Position numbers and translations under genes: made by a program. 64,000 nt of DNA, taken from Sphingorhabdus_B arenilitoris (lineage in GTDB: Bacteria > Pseudomonadota > Alphaproteobacteria > Sphingomonadales > Sphingomonadaceae). The first letter of the stretch is position 1. Each line of letters begins with the position of its first letter. Positions 9,753 through 18,660 of the stretch are shown piece by piece. The notes beneath the pieces are model-generated. The model saw only the letters and a list, made by a program, of their open reading frames with translations, searched no databases and was not told where the DNA came from. Location: NCBI RefSeq assembly GCF_042651485.1, contig NZ_JBHSDH010000011.1, positions 1-64,000 on the forward strand, given 5' to 3'.

Positions 9753-10502
9753 TCACTGTCCTTCTTGTTCAATAGTTGGAGCCGCCAATAACGGTTTTAA
9801 CGATAGATAATTATGCGCGTCTGACAATTTGTCATTAATCAGGAAACTGGGTGTTCCCTGAATATTATATTTGGGGCCAGCATCATCGGTAACCGCGAGT
9901 AGATTTTCGGTCGCCGCTTTATCCGACAAACAGATTTTTGCCTGCGTATCGGTGATGGATTGCTCCTGCATCAATTCGCCTAATTTCATTTCAGCATATG
10001 CCGCAACAAGGAAACCGTTCCAATCTTGCTTACGCAGCAAATCAATCGTTGGATCGGTTAACTGCGCCGCGCGGCCCGAAAATTCGCGCTGTTTCGCCAT
10101 CAGGAATTGATGGTTGCCAAAAAACTTGTCCTTACCGCCGCACCGGGCAAGCGACGCCATGATAAGGTCGATGGGGTCACGCACCAGGCTGCGAATTTCA
10201 AAGCTTACCGAACCATTTGCGACTTTTTCCGCCTTCAAAATTGGAGCGTCGTTGCTTTCAAATGTTGCGCAATGACCGCAGGTATAGCTCGCATATTCAA
10301 CAAGCTTTATCGGCGCATCGGGGTTACCGACGATGAAACTGCCAAGCGGCGTTTCGCCAAAATTTTCGGTCCAGTTGGTAACGGCGGGCGCCTCGCCATC
10401 TGCAGAAATTTCGGCGGCCGCGCTGCCGGCTGCGCTGGCTGATATAGCCATCGTTGCAGGAATTGCGGCAGACAGCATTGCTGCTATTTTCAAAATATTC
10501 AT
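9753..10502 (-). CDS. DsbA-family thiol:disulfide oxidoreductase, exported, CGHC active site
   Basis: The Met at 10502 gives a good signal peptide (MNILKIAAMLSAAIPATMAI, then an Ala-rich cleavage region). A longer frame from 10544 would overlap the dciA stop as ATGA and cannot be excluded. The mature protein is thioredoxin-like, with the active site SYTCGHCATFE and the cis-Pro region QGTPSFLIND. CGHC is also typical of oxidising or isomerising periplasmic thioredoxins. It is a paralogue of the downstream CPGC lipoprotein gene, suggesting a pair with divided roles in envelope disulfide chemistry. Confidence 0.85.
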   Translation of the reverse strand: MNILKIAAMLSAAIPATMAISASAAGSAAAEISADGEAPAVTNWTENFGETPLGSFIVGNPDAPIKLVEYASYTCGHCATFESNDAPILKAEKVANGSVSFEIRSLVRDPIDLIMASLARCGGKDKFFGNHQFLMAKQREFSGRAAQLTDPTIDLLRKQDWNGFLVAAYAEMKLGELMQEQSITDTQAKICLSDKAATENLLAVTDDAGPKYNIQGTPSFLINDKLSDAHNYLSLKPLLAAPTIEQEGQ

Positions 10503-10540
10503 ATCATCGACCCGTTTATTATTGTCAGCACCATCTGCAT

Positions 10541-11095
10541 TCACTTGTCCGCTTTGGCAAGGCTATCGTTGTGCACAAGGCTTTGTGCGAGAGATTCCAA
10601 TACCGCCGCCAATTCTGGATCGGCAATATCGCGCAGGCTATCGCCCAATTCCAATGGTATAGGCTTTAAAGAGGGCGGGATGGATGGTTTATGAACATTA
10701 TCAGGGCGCGATACCCGGCCCTGACGCATTTTGATTTTGGCAACGGCGGTATAGCCAAAAAAGCGGTTCACGCGCTCCATAATCTCTGGAAACACATGCT
10801 GCATCATGGGGGCATGCGCGCCTTCGACGATCAGCTCCAGCGTGCCCTCGGATTTTTTTCCCATGGGAAAACGGATGCATTGCGGTTCGGAAACAGCAGC
10901 ATAGCGATCTCCCACAATTTCATGCCAGCGGCTAACCACGCTGCTTTGCACAAAGCCAAAACGGCGGAAAGCGGCGCGGCCAATTTCGGGCATTAAATCG
11001 GATACGGCCCTCGCGTCCCCGCCGCGCGGGCGGCGATAGGGCTTTGCCGTGCCCTTTACGGCCTTAGGGCTTTTTGATGACTTGCTTTCATCCAT
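10541..11095 (-). CDS. dciA: DUF721 protein, DciA-like helicase-loading factor
   Basis: A 184-residue protein with a DUF721 domain (about residues 35-125): FGFVQSSVVSRWHEIVGDRYA followed by a beta-rich LELIVEGAHAPMMQHVFPEI segment and FFGYTAVAKIKMRQG. DciA proteins load or stabilise the replicative helicase DnaB in bacteria that lack DnaC. The N-terminus is basic (KGTAKPYRRPRGG) and could bind nucleic acid. The gene is divergent from mutY; the start codons of the longer mutY frame and of this gene overlap at 11093-11096. The C-terminal ~60 residues are a variable tail. Confidence 0.82.
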   Translation of the reverse strand: MDESKSSKSPKAVKGTAKPYRRPRGGDARAVSDLMPEIGRAAFRRFGFVQSSVVSRWHEIVGDRYAAVSEPQCIRFPMGKKSEGTLELIVEGAHAPMMQHVFPEIMERVNRFFGYTAVAKIKMRQGRVSRPDNVHKPSIPPSLKPIPLELGDSLRDIADPELAAVLESLAQSLVHNDSLAKADK

Positions 11096-11117
11096 GCTTC
11101 ATTCCATGCCATTTTCT

Positions 11118-12182
11118 ATGAGCATCGTCCAACATCTTGGTAAAAAAACTGGGGATATATCGGCCATTTTGCTGGCCCATTATGATGTGCATGCGCGGAC
11201 ATTACCTTGGCGAGTGCCGCCCGGCGGCGGCCTTCCTGACCCCTATCATGTCTGGATGTCGGAAATCATGTTGCAACAAACGACGGTTGCAGCGGTCATT
11301 TCCTATTTCGAAAAATTCACCGCCCGCTGGCCCGGATTTGCGCAGCTGGCGGCGGCGCAGGATGCCGATGTTATGGCGGCATGGGCGGGGCTGGGATATT
11401 ATGCACGGGCCAGAAACCTGCTGAAATGTGCGCGGGTGGTGGTGGATCAATATGGCGGCTTCCTGCCGCAAAGCGAGGCTGAACTGTTAAAACTGCCCGG
11501 CATTGGGCCTTATACAGCAGCGGCGATAACCGCGATCGCCTTTGGTCAGCGGGCGGTTGTCGTGGATGCCAATGTGGAGCGGGTGGTTACGCGGTTATTT
11601 GCCATAGGGCAGGCATTACCCGCCGCCAAACCCGCCATTCGTGCGGCAATGGATGCGATTACGCCACACGCGCGCAGCGGCGATTTTGCGCAGGCCATGA
11701 TGGATTTGGGCGCGGGCCTATGCAGCGTAAAATCGCCGCAATGCGCGCGTTGCCCGCTGGCACCCTTTTGCACAGCGCATCAGGCGGGGCAGGCGGAGTT
11801 ATATCCGGTAAAGCCGCTCAAAAAGGATAAGCCGCTGCGCCAAGGGACCGCTTTTTGGGTGCAGCGGGAGGGCCATATCCTGCTCGTGAAAAGGGCAAAC
11901 AAGGGGATGCTCGCCGATATGCGCGCGTTGCCCGATGACGGCTGGACAGCGCGCAGCGACGGAGATGGCCAGCCCCCTTTTGCGGCCAATTGGCAACTGT
12001 CGGATAAAATTGTTCAGCATAGCTTCACCCATTTTACGCTTGAGATGCGCATTGCCGTTACGGAAGGGCCGCCACGCGCAGATTTTGGAGAATATTGGCC
12101 GATAAATTCGCTCGACAAAGCGGGTTTGCCGACCTTATTCTCCAAAGCAATTCGTGCCATATTGGCCGAACGGAGAGATTGA
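11118..12182 (+). CDS. mutY: A/G-specific adenine DNA glycosylase MutY
   Basis: It removes adenine mispaired with 8-oxoguanine in base-excision repair. Visible are the HhH-GPD core with WMSEIMLQQTTVAAV (catalytic Glu), the hairpin LPGIGPYTAAAITAIAFG and catalytic Asp in VVVDANVERV. The four-cysteine [4Fe-4S] loop has spacing C-x6-C-x2-C-x5-C (CSVKSPQCARCPLAPFC). The C-terminal third is a Nudix-like 8-oxoG recognition domain (FWVQREGHILLVKR). I chose the Met at 11118, which leads directly into the conserved region; Mets at 11094 and 11049 are in frame, and none has a strong ribosome site. Length (354 residues) is typical. Confidence 0.94.
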   Translation: MSIVQHLGKKTGDISAILLAHYDVHARTLPWRVPPGGGLPDPYHVWMSEIMLQQTTVAAVISYFEKFTARWPGFAQLAAAQDADVMAAWAGLGYYARARNLLKCARVVVDQYGGFLPQSEAELLKLPGIGPYTAAAITAIAFGQRAVVVDANVERVVTRLFAIGQALPAAKPAIRAAMDAITPHARSGDFAQAMMDLGAGLCSVKSPQCARCPLAPFCTAHQAGQAELYPVKPLKKDKPLRQGTAFWVQREGHILLVKRANKGMLADMRALPDDGWTARSDGDGQPPFAANWQLSDKIVQHSFTHFTLEMRIAVTEGPPRADFGEYWPINSLDKAGLPTLFSKAIRAILAERRD

Positions 12183-12237
12183 AGATTGAGATACCGTCTG
12201 AACCAATAAGGGCAGGCAAGAAGGGTGAGAGATTATT

Positions 12238-13533
12238 ATGCAATATCGGAAAATAGAAACTGCCAATTTAGGCCGGCGGGGCTTTTTGGGTTTGGCGGGT
12301 TTGGGCGCTGCGGCGGCGGCGATGCCAGCGCCGTTATGGGCGATGGCGCAAGACAGCTATCCCACTGTGCGGGCGAAAATCACCGAATTTGTTGCGCAGA
12401 AAAAAGTTGCGAACGCCTTGGCCGCGATCGGCCGGGGCAGCGCCGCGCCAGAGGTGATTGCGGCGGGGACATTGGCGCTGGGCGATAGCAACGCTGTAGA
12501 CATTGATACGATTTACAGGGTCTATTCAATGACAAAGCCTGTAACCGGCATGGCCGCGATGATCCTGATCGGTGAAGGCAAGATGAAGCTGGATCAACCG
12601 ATTTCCGATTTCCTACCAGAATTTAAGGACATGACGGTGCTGACCGATCCGGCCAATAGTTTAGAGGCCGTGCCCGCCAAAAATGCCATTACCGTTCGCC
12701 ATCTGCTGACCCATACGGCAGGATTGGGTTATACGATCATAACGAAAGGCCCGTTGCTTCAGGCCTATCTGGAAAATGGACTTGCCCCCGGCGCGGTCAG
12801 CAAATTAGAGCTTCCCGGCTTCCCCAAGCCCGCGCCCACGCCCGATTTCAAAACATTTTCCGAACGGCTCGCGAAATTGCCATTGATCGCCGAACCTGGA
12901 ACAAAATGGAGCTATTCGCTTGGCCTCGACCTGATGGGCCGGGTGATCGAAGTGGTCAGCGGCATGGAATTTGGTGCATTTTTGAAAGCGCGGATATTCG
13001 ATCCGTTGAAAATGAACAGTAGCTATTTCCAAGTGCCCAAATCCGAAATTCCGCGCCTTACGACCAATTACGGCTTGTTATTCGGAAGCTTGATCCCGAT
13101 CGACCCTGCGGCAGATAGCGTGTATCTTGATGCCCCGGCATTCCCCTCGGGCGGCGGCGGCATGGCTTCGACCGCGCGCGATTATGACCGGTTCCTGCAT
13201 ATGTTGATGAATTTTGGCGAACTGGACGGGGAACGGATCATGGCGCTCGAAACCGCAAAACTGGGCATGTCCAATCTGCTGCCCGCTGGCGTTGATGTGT
13301 CGGGCACTTGGATCGACCAAGCGGGGCATGGCGCGGGCGGACGCGTCGGGCTGGGTCAACAAGCCGGCTCCTTTGGCTGGGGCGGCGCGGCGGGCACCAA
13401 TGCGTTTGTTCATACTGGCCTGAAATTGCGGGCAACGGGCATGACCCAATATATGCCAGCGGACGTATTGCCATTTCAACGCCAATTCCCCGAATGGGTG
13501 ATCGCTGATGTGTTGGCGCAAATGGGGCTATAG
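12238..13533 (+). CDS. Tat-exported serine hydrolase, beta-lactamase/penicillin-binding family (class C type)
   Basis: A twin-arginine signal (GRRGFLGLAG and a hydrophobic Ala-rich run to about residue 37) directs a folded protein to the periplasm. The beta-lactamase-like domain shows the nucleophile motif SMTK (near residue 98), with the preceding YRVYS typical of this family, a YSLG motif acting as the Tyr element, and an HTAGLGY segment. Such proteins are usually esterases or D-amino peptidases, and a resistance role is not implied. GAGAgattatt precedes the ATG. Downstream, nudC begins 9 bases after the stop. Confidence 0.86.
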   Translation: MQYRKIETANLGRRGFLGLAGLGAAAAAMPAPLWAMAQDSYPTVRAKITEFVAQKKVANALAAIGRGSAAPEVIAAGTLALGDSNAVDIDTIYRVYSMTKPVTGMAAMILIGEGKMKLDQPISDFLPEFKDMTVLTDPANSLEAVPAKNAITVRHLLTHTAGLGYTIITKGPLLQAYLENGLAPGAVSKLELPGFPKPAPTPDFKTFSERLAKLPLIAEPGTKWSYSLGLDLMGRVIEVVSGMEFGAFLKARIFDPLKMNSSYFQVPKSEIPRLTTNYGLLFGSLIPIDPAADSVYLDAPAFPSGGGGMASTARDYDRFLHMLMNFGELDGERIMALETAKLGMSNLLPAGVDVSGTWIDQAGHGAGGRVGLGQQAGSFGWGGAAGTNAFVHTGLKLRATGMTQYMPADVLPFQRQFPEWVIADVLAQMGL

Positions 13534-13542
13534 GGCGGGGCA

Positions 13543-14412
13543 ATGAATCCCGGCTTCACAGGGTCGCCGCTCGATAGGGCAGACCGCCTGCGCTCAGATG
13601 TTGACGGTTATGCAGCCGTGCTGTCGGATTGGCGCGCGCGGATATTAACGCTGGATGGGCTTGATCCGGTGGTCACTGCTGATGGCGGTCTGGCATGGTC
13701 GACCATCGCGGAAATACACGTAGAAGCCGAACTGATCCTGCTCGGTCTGGCGGATGAAAAGCCGCATTTTGTGCCATTGGTGGAGGCGGAGGGCGATGTA
13801 TTCCGGTCACCTGCCATTTGGCGTGCATTGTCGATGCTCCCTGCCGAAGATGCCGCTATTTACGGAACGGCACGCAGCCTGATTGATTGGCATAACAGTC
13901 ATAAATATTGCGGTAAATGCGGGGGCAGCACAAGCTTGTTTCGTGCAGGATGGGGGCGCAAATGCACGGCCTGTGCGAAAGAGCATTTTCCGCGAACTGA
14001 TCCTGTTGTCATCATGCTTGCCGAATATGATGGCAAGGCGCTGATTGGGCGGCAATCGCGTTTTCCGCCGGGTAATTATTCCGCGCTTGCTGGCTTTTTG
14101 GAACCCGGTGAAAGCATGGAGGAAGCCGTCCGCAGGGAGATTCACGAGGAAGCCGGCGTCCAATGCGTCGCGGTTCGATATGTCACGAGCCAGCCATGGC
14201 CGTTCGGCGGGTCGCAGTTGATGATGGCCTGCATTGCCGAGGCGCATGGCGATGCGATCACGCTCGATACCAATGAATTGGAAGATGCGATGTGGGTGAC
14301 CAAGGCGCAGGCAAAGGATGCGCTTACAGGGGCCGATGCCCGTGTTTTTAATGCGCCGCCACCCTTTGCTATTGCCCATACGCTGCTAAAATATTGGGCA
14401 GAGGAGGATTAG
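13543..14412 (+). CDS. nudC: NAD(+) diphosphatase NudC (RNA deNADding Nudix hydrolase)
   Basis: Three elements identify it: a four-cysteine zinc ribbon (CGKCGG ... CTAC, about residues 123-146), the Nudix box GFLEPGESMEEAVRREIHEE (about 184-203), and the NADH-pyrophosphatase signature SQPWPFGGSQLM just after it. The enzyme hydrolyses NAD(H) to NMN and AMP and removes NAD caps from RNA. Length 289 is normal. It lies between the serine hydrolase and a FrnE-like gene that starts 3 bases after its stop, suggesting co-transcription. Confidence 0.94.
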   Translation: MNPGFTGSPLDRADRLRSDVDGYAAVLSDWRARILTLDGLDPVVTADGGLAWSTIAEIHVEAELILLGLADEKPHFVPLVEAEGDVFRSPAIWRALSMLPAEDAAIYGTARSLIDWHNSHKYCGKCGGSTSLFRAGWGRKCTACAKEHFPRTDPVVIMLAEYDGKALIGRQSRFPPGNYSALAGFLEPGESMEEAVRREIHEEAGVQCVAVRYVTSQPWPFGGSQLMMACIAEAHGDAITLDTNELEDAMWVTKAQAKDALTGADARVFNAPPPFAIAHTLLKYWAEED

Positions 14413-14415
14413 GAT

Positions 14416-15084
14416 ATGACCGAAGCCGGACCACTGCGCATTGATATTGTGTCCGATGTCGTCTGCCCGTGGTGCATCATTGGTTATAAGCAGGTGGAGG
14501 CCGCCTTGGCCCGACGCGGCGATAATCTGGCTGTGGAAACCTGGTGGCACCCCTTTGAGCTCAATCCCGATATGCCCGCAGAGGGCGAGGATGTTGCAGA
14601 GCATATTGCGCGCAAATATGGCAGCAGTGCAGAACAGTCGAAAGCCAACAGGCAAAGATTGCAGGATATTGGCGAGAGTGTGGGCTTTCCGTTCAGCTAT
14701 GGCGAAGGGCGGCGGATATATAATACGTTCAAGGCGCATAAATTATTGACCATCGCGGCCAATGAGCGCGGGTGGAAAGCGCAAACCGCGCTGAAGCTCG
14801 CGTTATTCAAAGCCTATTTTCAAGATGGTGAAGATGTCAGCGATGACCAGGTCTTACTGGACATTGCAGAGGGGCAGGGAATGGACCGCAGGGCATCCGC
14901 CGCATGGATTGCGGATGAAGCGCTGACCCAAGCTGTGCGCACCGAACAGCGCCAATGGCTGAACGAAAATATCACCGGCGTGCCCGCCATAATTTTCGAT
15001 CAGAAATTCATGGTGCCCGGCGCGCAAAGTGCCGAGACATTCGCTAATGTCATCGGTAAGGTGCTCGCCAAGCGCGCTGCGTAA
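14416..15084 (+). CDS. DsbA-family oxidoreductase, FrnE-like, cytoplasmic
   Basis: No signal peptide is present; the protein begins directly with the thioredoxin-fold strand DIVSDVVCPWCIIGYKQ, whose CPWC is typical of FrnE/2-hydroxychromene isomerase-like DsbA proteins. A helical insertion follows, and the cis-Pro region ITGVPAIIFDQKFMVPGAQS lies near the C-terminus. Family members act on thiols in the cytoplasm, sometimes in stress tolerance; the substrate is unknown. It is the third DsbA-fold gene in this part of the window but is only distantly related to the tandem pair near 10 kb. Confidence 0.86.
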   Translation: MTEAGPLRIDIVSDVVCPWCIIGYKQVEAALARRGDNLAVETWWHPFELNPDMPAEGEDVAEHIARKYGSSAEQSKANRQRLQDIGESVGFPFSYGEGRRIYNTFKAHKLLTIAANERGWKAQTALKLALFKAYFQDGEDVSDDQVLLDIAEGQGMDRRASAAWIADEALTQAVRTEQRQWLNENITGVPAIIFDQKFMVPGAQSAETFANVIGKVLAKRAA

Positions 15085-15086
15085 TT

Positions 15087-15890
15087 TTAGCTGTTAAAAC
15101 CAATCAATAGGGCCGCGCTGTTATTGATAATATGTAATATGATACAGGTGCGCAGCGAGCCTGTTACATGGTAGAGATAGCCAAATGCGGCTCCCAAAAT
15201 AAAGATTGGCGGGAAGATATAAAATTCGAGGTCAGCGGCAAACCAGTTGACGTGGGCCAGCGAAAATATGGCCGCCGACACGGCGATCGCGGCATAAACC
15301 GGCATGCGGTGTTTCAGCGCATTTTGCAGCAGGCCGCGGAACAGAAACTCTTCTAACACAGGCGCCAATATCGCCACCATGATGAATAATAATATAGTGT
15401 TGAACAGGGTATCGGGTATCGCGTCGAACAGCATTTTCAAATCTGCCTGCAATTCGATGCCGGGGATGATGAATTCAGAATAAATGTAATTGAAACCCAG
15501 TGCAATGGCGACAACCATGACGCCAATTATAATCGTTCTCGAAAAATTCAGCTCGCTCCAATTGTTAAATCGGATGATGTCGAGCCGCCCTTTTTGGGCC
15601 AAGTAAACCATCAGCATGCCCAGCGTAATCAGGTTGGAAATAACCAGACTCCAGATGGTCGGCATGGCGATTAACGACATGTCCTGCGACAATAATTCGG
15701 GATTTTTAACCAGCTCATTGGCCCGGCCACTCGCCAAAATAGTGCTGGCCACGGCGATGATCGAGGCGGTGATTTGGAGGACGAAAAATATGACGATCCA
15801 AATGAAGCTGACCAATAAGCCGGGAAATGGCTTTCCCGCATTGGGTGCTTGCTGGCCGTCCATTATGCTGTTTCGAACATCGATTGTCAT
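15087..15890 (-). CDS. CPBP-family intramembrane metalloprotease (CAAX-protease-like)
   Basis: A 267-residue multi-pass membrane protein with about seven hydrophobic segments. It has the CPBP motifs EEFLFRG (motif 1, about residue 185) and FSLAHVNW (motif 2), whose Glu and His residues coordinate zinc. Family members cleave near prenylated or other membrane-associated substrates, or process peptides; no substrate gene is evident here. AGGAG stands upstream of the ATG at good distance. The gene is convergent with the FrnE-like gene, whose stop is 2 bases away. Confidence 0.88.
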   Translation of the reverse strand: MTIDVRNSIMDGQQAPNAGKPFPGLLVSFIWIVIFFVLQITASIIAVASTILASGRANELVKNPELLSQDMSLIAMPTIWSLVISNLITLGMLMVYLAQKGRLDIIRFNNWSELNFSRTIIIGVMVVAIALGFNYIYSEFIIPGIELQADLKMLFDAIPDTLFNTILLFIMVAILAPVLEEFLFRGLLQNALKHRMPVYAAIAVSAAIFSLAHVNWFAADLEFYIFPPIFILGAAFGYLYHVTGSLRTCIILHIINNSAALLIGFNS

Positions 15891-15999
15891 ATTTCGCTCC
15901 TGATCGCCCCAGCGGGCGGTATGTCATTCTTTCCCGCTCCTATCACCCTGAATATCGGGCGGGTCAATTGTGTTAACTCTAATGGAAAATCGGGCGCCA

Positions 16000-16416
16000 T
16001 TAAACCAGCCCCATCCGCGTCAATTCGCCTAGCATTTGCGGAGGCATTTCATCGCAGCCGTCCGTCTCACCATTCTTCAGATCGGGCGGTGCATTTTCTT
16101 CCTCCAGATAGCGCCACCCTTGATGCGCGCGCTTCGCCTTTCGCCGCACCGGAATGAAGCGCGGTTCGAGTAGCAGCGAATAGCGGCCCTCGTCATTTTT
16201 CTGAAATCCGATAATCGGACTGCGCCCTACAATAGTATGGCTATGTATCCAATAGAGCGAGCCGCCGGTCATTTCATCGACCCTTTTGGGCATATAGCGC
16301 GTGGTCATCAACGCATAGCCCGGCCCGCCATTTTGCTTTGCCCCCCGGGCCAGCCAGGCGGCCAATGTTTCGGGGCTTTCGCTGCCATAGGCGATTTTGG
16401 TGATGTGCAGGGGCAT
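16000..16416 (-). CDS. DUF1489 family protein
   Basis: A 138-residue soluble protein matching the alphaproteobacterial DUF1489 pattern: MPLHITKIAYGSESPETLAA at the start, then TRYMPKRVDEM, GGSLYWIHSHTIVGRSPIIG and RYSLLLEPRFIPVRRKAKRA. The function of the family is unknown. It begins 6 bases after the mgtE stop and so is probably co-transcribed with it, although that does not by itself indicate a role in magnesium uptake. Confidence 0.85.
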   Translation of the reverse strand: MPLHITKIAYGSESPETLAAWLARGAKQNGGPGYALMTTRYMPKRVDEMTGGSLYWIHSHTIVGRSPIIGFQKNDEGRYSLLLEPRFIPVRRKAKRAHQGWRYLEEENAPPDLKNGETDGCDEMPPQMLGELTRMGLV

Positions 16417-16422
16417 AGGCGG

Positions 16423-17850
16423 CTATCCCACGAGTCCGCTGGCCACCGCTAAACCGAGGAAGATGAGGAAGCCCATGCTGTCGGTTATCATGGTGACGAA
16501 AATGGAGCTGGACACTGCTGGATCTTGATCCAACCGGTCGAGGAAAACCGGAATGGCCACGCCTGAGAAAGCGGCGATGAGTATATTGAACAATATCGCG
16601 CCGGAAATAACCGCCGCCAATATCCAATTGGAATAAAATAGCCCCGCGCCAAGCCCGGCCAATATTGCGACGGTAAATCCGGTCAGCACGGCAATCCGCA
16701 CTTCTCGCCATATGGTGCGCGCCGTATTTGATTGGGTCAGCTGATTAGTGGCCAGCGCGCGCACGGTAACCGCCAATGTCTGCGTCCCTGCATTACCGCC
16801 AATGCTGGCAACAATCGGCATCAGCACCGCCAGCGCCACCAGCGTTTGGATCGCCGCCCCAAATTGCGCGATGATAAAGCTCGCCACCATCGCCGTACCC
16901 AAATTGGCAATCAGCCAGCGAACCCGCGCCGAATAGCTTTCGCGCAGCGGTTCGTTAATATCGCCTTCGCCCGCACCCGATAGGCGCAGTATATCCTCAT
17001 CGGCTTCTTCTTGAATGATGTGAACAATATCATCCACGGTAATGACACCGACGAGGCGGCCATTGCCATCGACCACAGCGGCGGAGATCAGCGCATATTT
17101 TTGGAAGCGCAGCGCGACCTCTTCCTGATCCATATCAACCGGGATCAATGTCTGTTCGGTCTGCATGATCTCGCTGACCGGGGTGCTGCGCGGATTGCGT
17201 AATATCCAGCTCAGCCGGCAAGTGCCAACGGGATGATGCTGCGGATTGACGACAAAAATTTCCCAAAATTCGGTGGTCAGGTCGTGGTGGTCGCGCAAAT
17301 AATCAATCAGCTGCCCGACGCTCATATGTTCCGGCACAGCGACCAGATCGCGCTGCATGATGCGGCCTGCGGATTCCTCGGCATAGGATAAGGCGTCTTC
17401 GATCGCCGCGCGGTCTTCGGGATCAAGTTCGGCAAGGACGGCCCGCTGGTCATCCTCCTCCATATCCTCAATAATGGCGACGGCGTCATCGGTCTCAAGC
17501 TGCTCGGCAAAGGCGGCGACGACCGATGCAGGCAGGGCATCGACAATATCCTCGCGGACATAGTCATTCATTTCCGCGAGCACTTCGGCGCCCATCACAT
17601 CGCCCAGCGCGATGGCCAGCGGTCCGCGCTCATCCGATGGGGTCAGCTCAAACAGGTCGGCAATATCCGCTTCATGCAGCGGTTCGACAAGCCGGTACGC
17701 TTCGTGATTATCCCCATCCTCAACCGCTTGCAGCACGCGGTTGACAAAATCACGGGTCAGCCGGTTGTCTTCGTCCAGCACCATATCGGGTGTATCGGTA
17801 TGCGTTAAGATGCCGGTTTCTGTTTCGGGATCTGCGATATTGTCTGTCAT
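16423..17850 (-). CDS. mgtE: Magnesium transporter MgtE
   Basis: The chosen start is the third Met-codon option at 17850, because AAGGAG lies 8 bases upstream of it and directly abuts the alternative ATG at 17859. The order is: an acidic N-terminal MgtE domain (EPLHEADIADLFE, DAVAIIEDMEEDDQRAVLAEL), two CBS domains (about residues 135-255) that sense magnesium, then five membrane segments with the conserved PIVASIGGNAGTQTLAVTVRA selectivity region. It imports Mg2+ across the inner membrane and is gated by cytoplasmic Mg2+. Length 475 is normal. Confidence 0.96.
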   Translation of the reverse strand: MTDNIADPETETGILTHTDTPDMVLDEDNRLTRDFVNRVLQAVEDGDNHEAYRLVEPLHEADIADLFELTPSDERGPLAIALGDVMGAEVLAEMNDYVREDIVDALPASVVAAFAEQLETDDAVAIIEDMEEDDQRAVLAELDPEDRAAIEDALSYAEESAGRIMQRDLVAVPEHMSVGQLIDYLRDHHDLTTEFWEIFVVNPQHHPVGTCRLSWILRNPRSTPVSEIMQTEQTLIPVDMDQEEVALRFQKYALISAAVVDGNGRLVGVITVDDIVHIIQEEADEDILRLSGAGEGDINEPLRESYSARVRWLIANLGTAMVASFIIAQFGAAIQTLVALAVLMPIVASIGGNAGTQTLAVTVRALATNQLTQSNTARTIWREVRIAVLTGFTVAILAGLGAGLFYSNWILAAVISGAILFNILIAAFSGVAIPVFLDRLDQDPAVSSSIFVTMITDSMGFLIFLGLAVASGLVG

Positions 17851-18014
17851 TTTTCGCATCTCCTTTCACAGGGGGCTGGGCTGTTTCTTGCGCCTCGTCC
17901 TAAATGGAACGCGGCAAAAAGCAAGCCTATCTGATCTGGCTGCCTTCGGGGGTTCCCATATCCGTCCCCTTGCATTAGAGGGTCCGCAAGAATCAATTTG
18001 AAGGAGAGAAATCC

Positions 18015-18464
18015 ATGTCCGGTCAAAAACTCACATTGTCGCTCGATAGCGGCGACGTCGTTATTCAATTGCGCCCAGACCTCGCGCCAAATCATGTTGC
18101 CCGGATCACCGAGCTTGCCAATGAAGGCTTTTACAATGGCGTGAAATTCCACCGGGTCATTGACGGCTTCATGGCGCAGGGCGGTTGCCCCAATGGAACC
18201 GGCATGGGCGGCAGTGACAAGCCCAATTTGGCGCAAGAATTTAACGATCACAGCCATCAAGAAGGCGTGTGTTCAATGGCGCGAACGATGGACCCCGACA
18301 GCGCGAATAGCCAGTTTTTCATCTGCCTAGCCGATGCCAGCTTCCTTGACCGCCAATATACGGTGTGGGGCGAAGTCGAAAGCGGTATGGAGCATGTCCA
18401 CGCCTTGCCAAAAGGCGAGCCACCGGCAAATCCAGGGGTGATCAAATCAGCTCAGGTTGCGTAA
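18015..18464 (+). CDS. ppiB: Peptidyl-prolyl cis-trans isomerase, cyclophilin type
   Basis: A compact 149-residue cyclophilin without a signal peptide, hence cytoplasmic. Visible landmarks are FYNGVKFHRVIDGFMAQGG, the active-site Arg and Phe in this stretch, SMARTMDPDSANSQFFICL and FLDRQYTVWGEV. The enzyme speeds proline isomerisation during folding. AAGGAG lies 8 bases before the ATG, and a strong hairpin terminator follows about 20 bases after the stop. Confidence 0.95.
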   Translation: MSGQKLTLSLDSGDVVIQLRPDLAPNHVARITELANEGFYNGVKFHRVIDGFMAQGGCPNGTGMGGSDKPNLAQEFNDHSHQEGVCSMARTMDPDSANSQFFICLADASFLDRQYTVWGEVESGMEHVHALPKGEPPANPGVIKSAQVA

Positions 18465-18481
18465 ACCTCTCTAATATTGGC

Positions 18482-18523
18482 AAAGAAAAAGGCGCGGCAT
18501 GAATGGTCCGCGCCTTTTTCTTT
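18482..18523 (+). terminator. Rho-independent terminator after ppiB
   Basis: Perfect inverted repeat aaagaaaaaggcgcgg / ccgcgcctttttcttt with a 10-base loop. The GC-rich stem core ends in a T-rich run on the plus strand, so it terminates ppiB transcription. The A-run on the other side allows bidirectional use. Confidence 0.92.
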
Positions 18524-18531
18524 GCCTAGGC

Positions 18532-18660
18532 TATTGAGTCTGGACCCTAAATGTGTCCCGACCCCGTCCCTCATGACTCAATAATGTAAGAAAAATTCCA
18601 TCATCCCTTCATTTGACTGCGCTAGCGCTTTGCCGAGCATGAACAAAAAGGGGTCAGGGT
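18532..18660. repeat. REP-like remnant between ppiB and the metallophosphoesterase gene
   Basis: A 9-base inverted repeat, tattgagtc (18532-18540) and gactcaata (18575-18583), brackets ggaccctaaatgtgtcccg, the reverse of the GGGTCGGGACACATTTAGGGTCC motif seen at ends of RAYT-type elements. A second motif, ggggtcagggt (18650-18660), runs into the start codon of the next gene. I infer remains of a REP/MITE-type element; no coding potential is seen inside. Confidence 0.55.

Noticed and set aside
12238..13533. True class C beta-lactamase (resistance gene)
   Set aside because: SMTK and YSLG fit the broad serine-hydrolase family; the length and a housekeeping context without an ampR-like regulator do not support a dedicated resistance enzyme.
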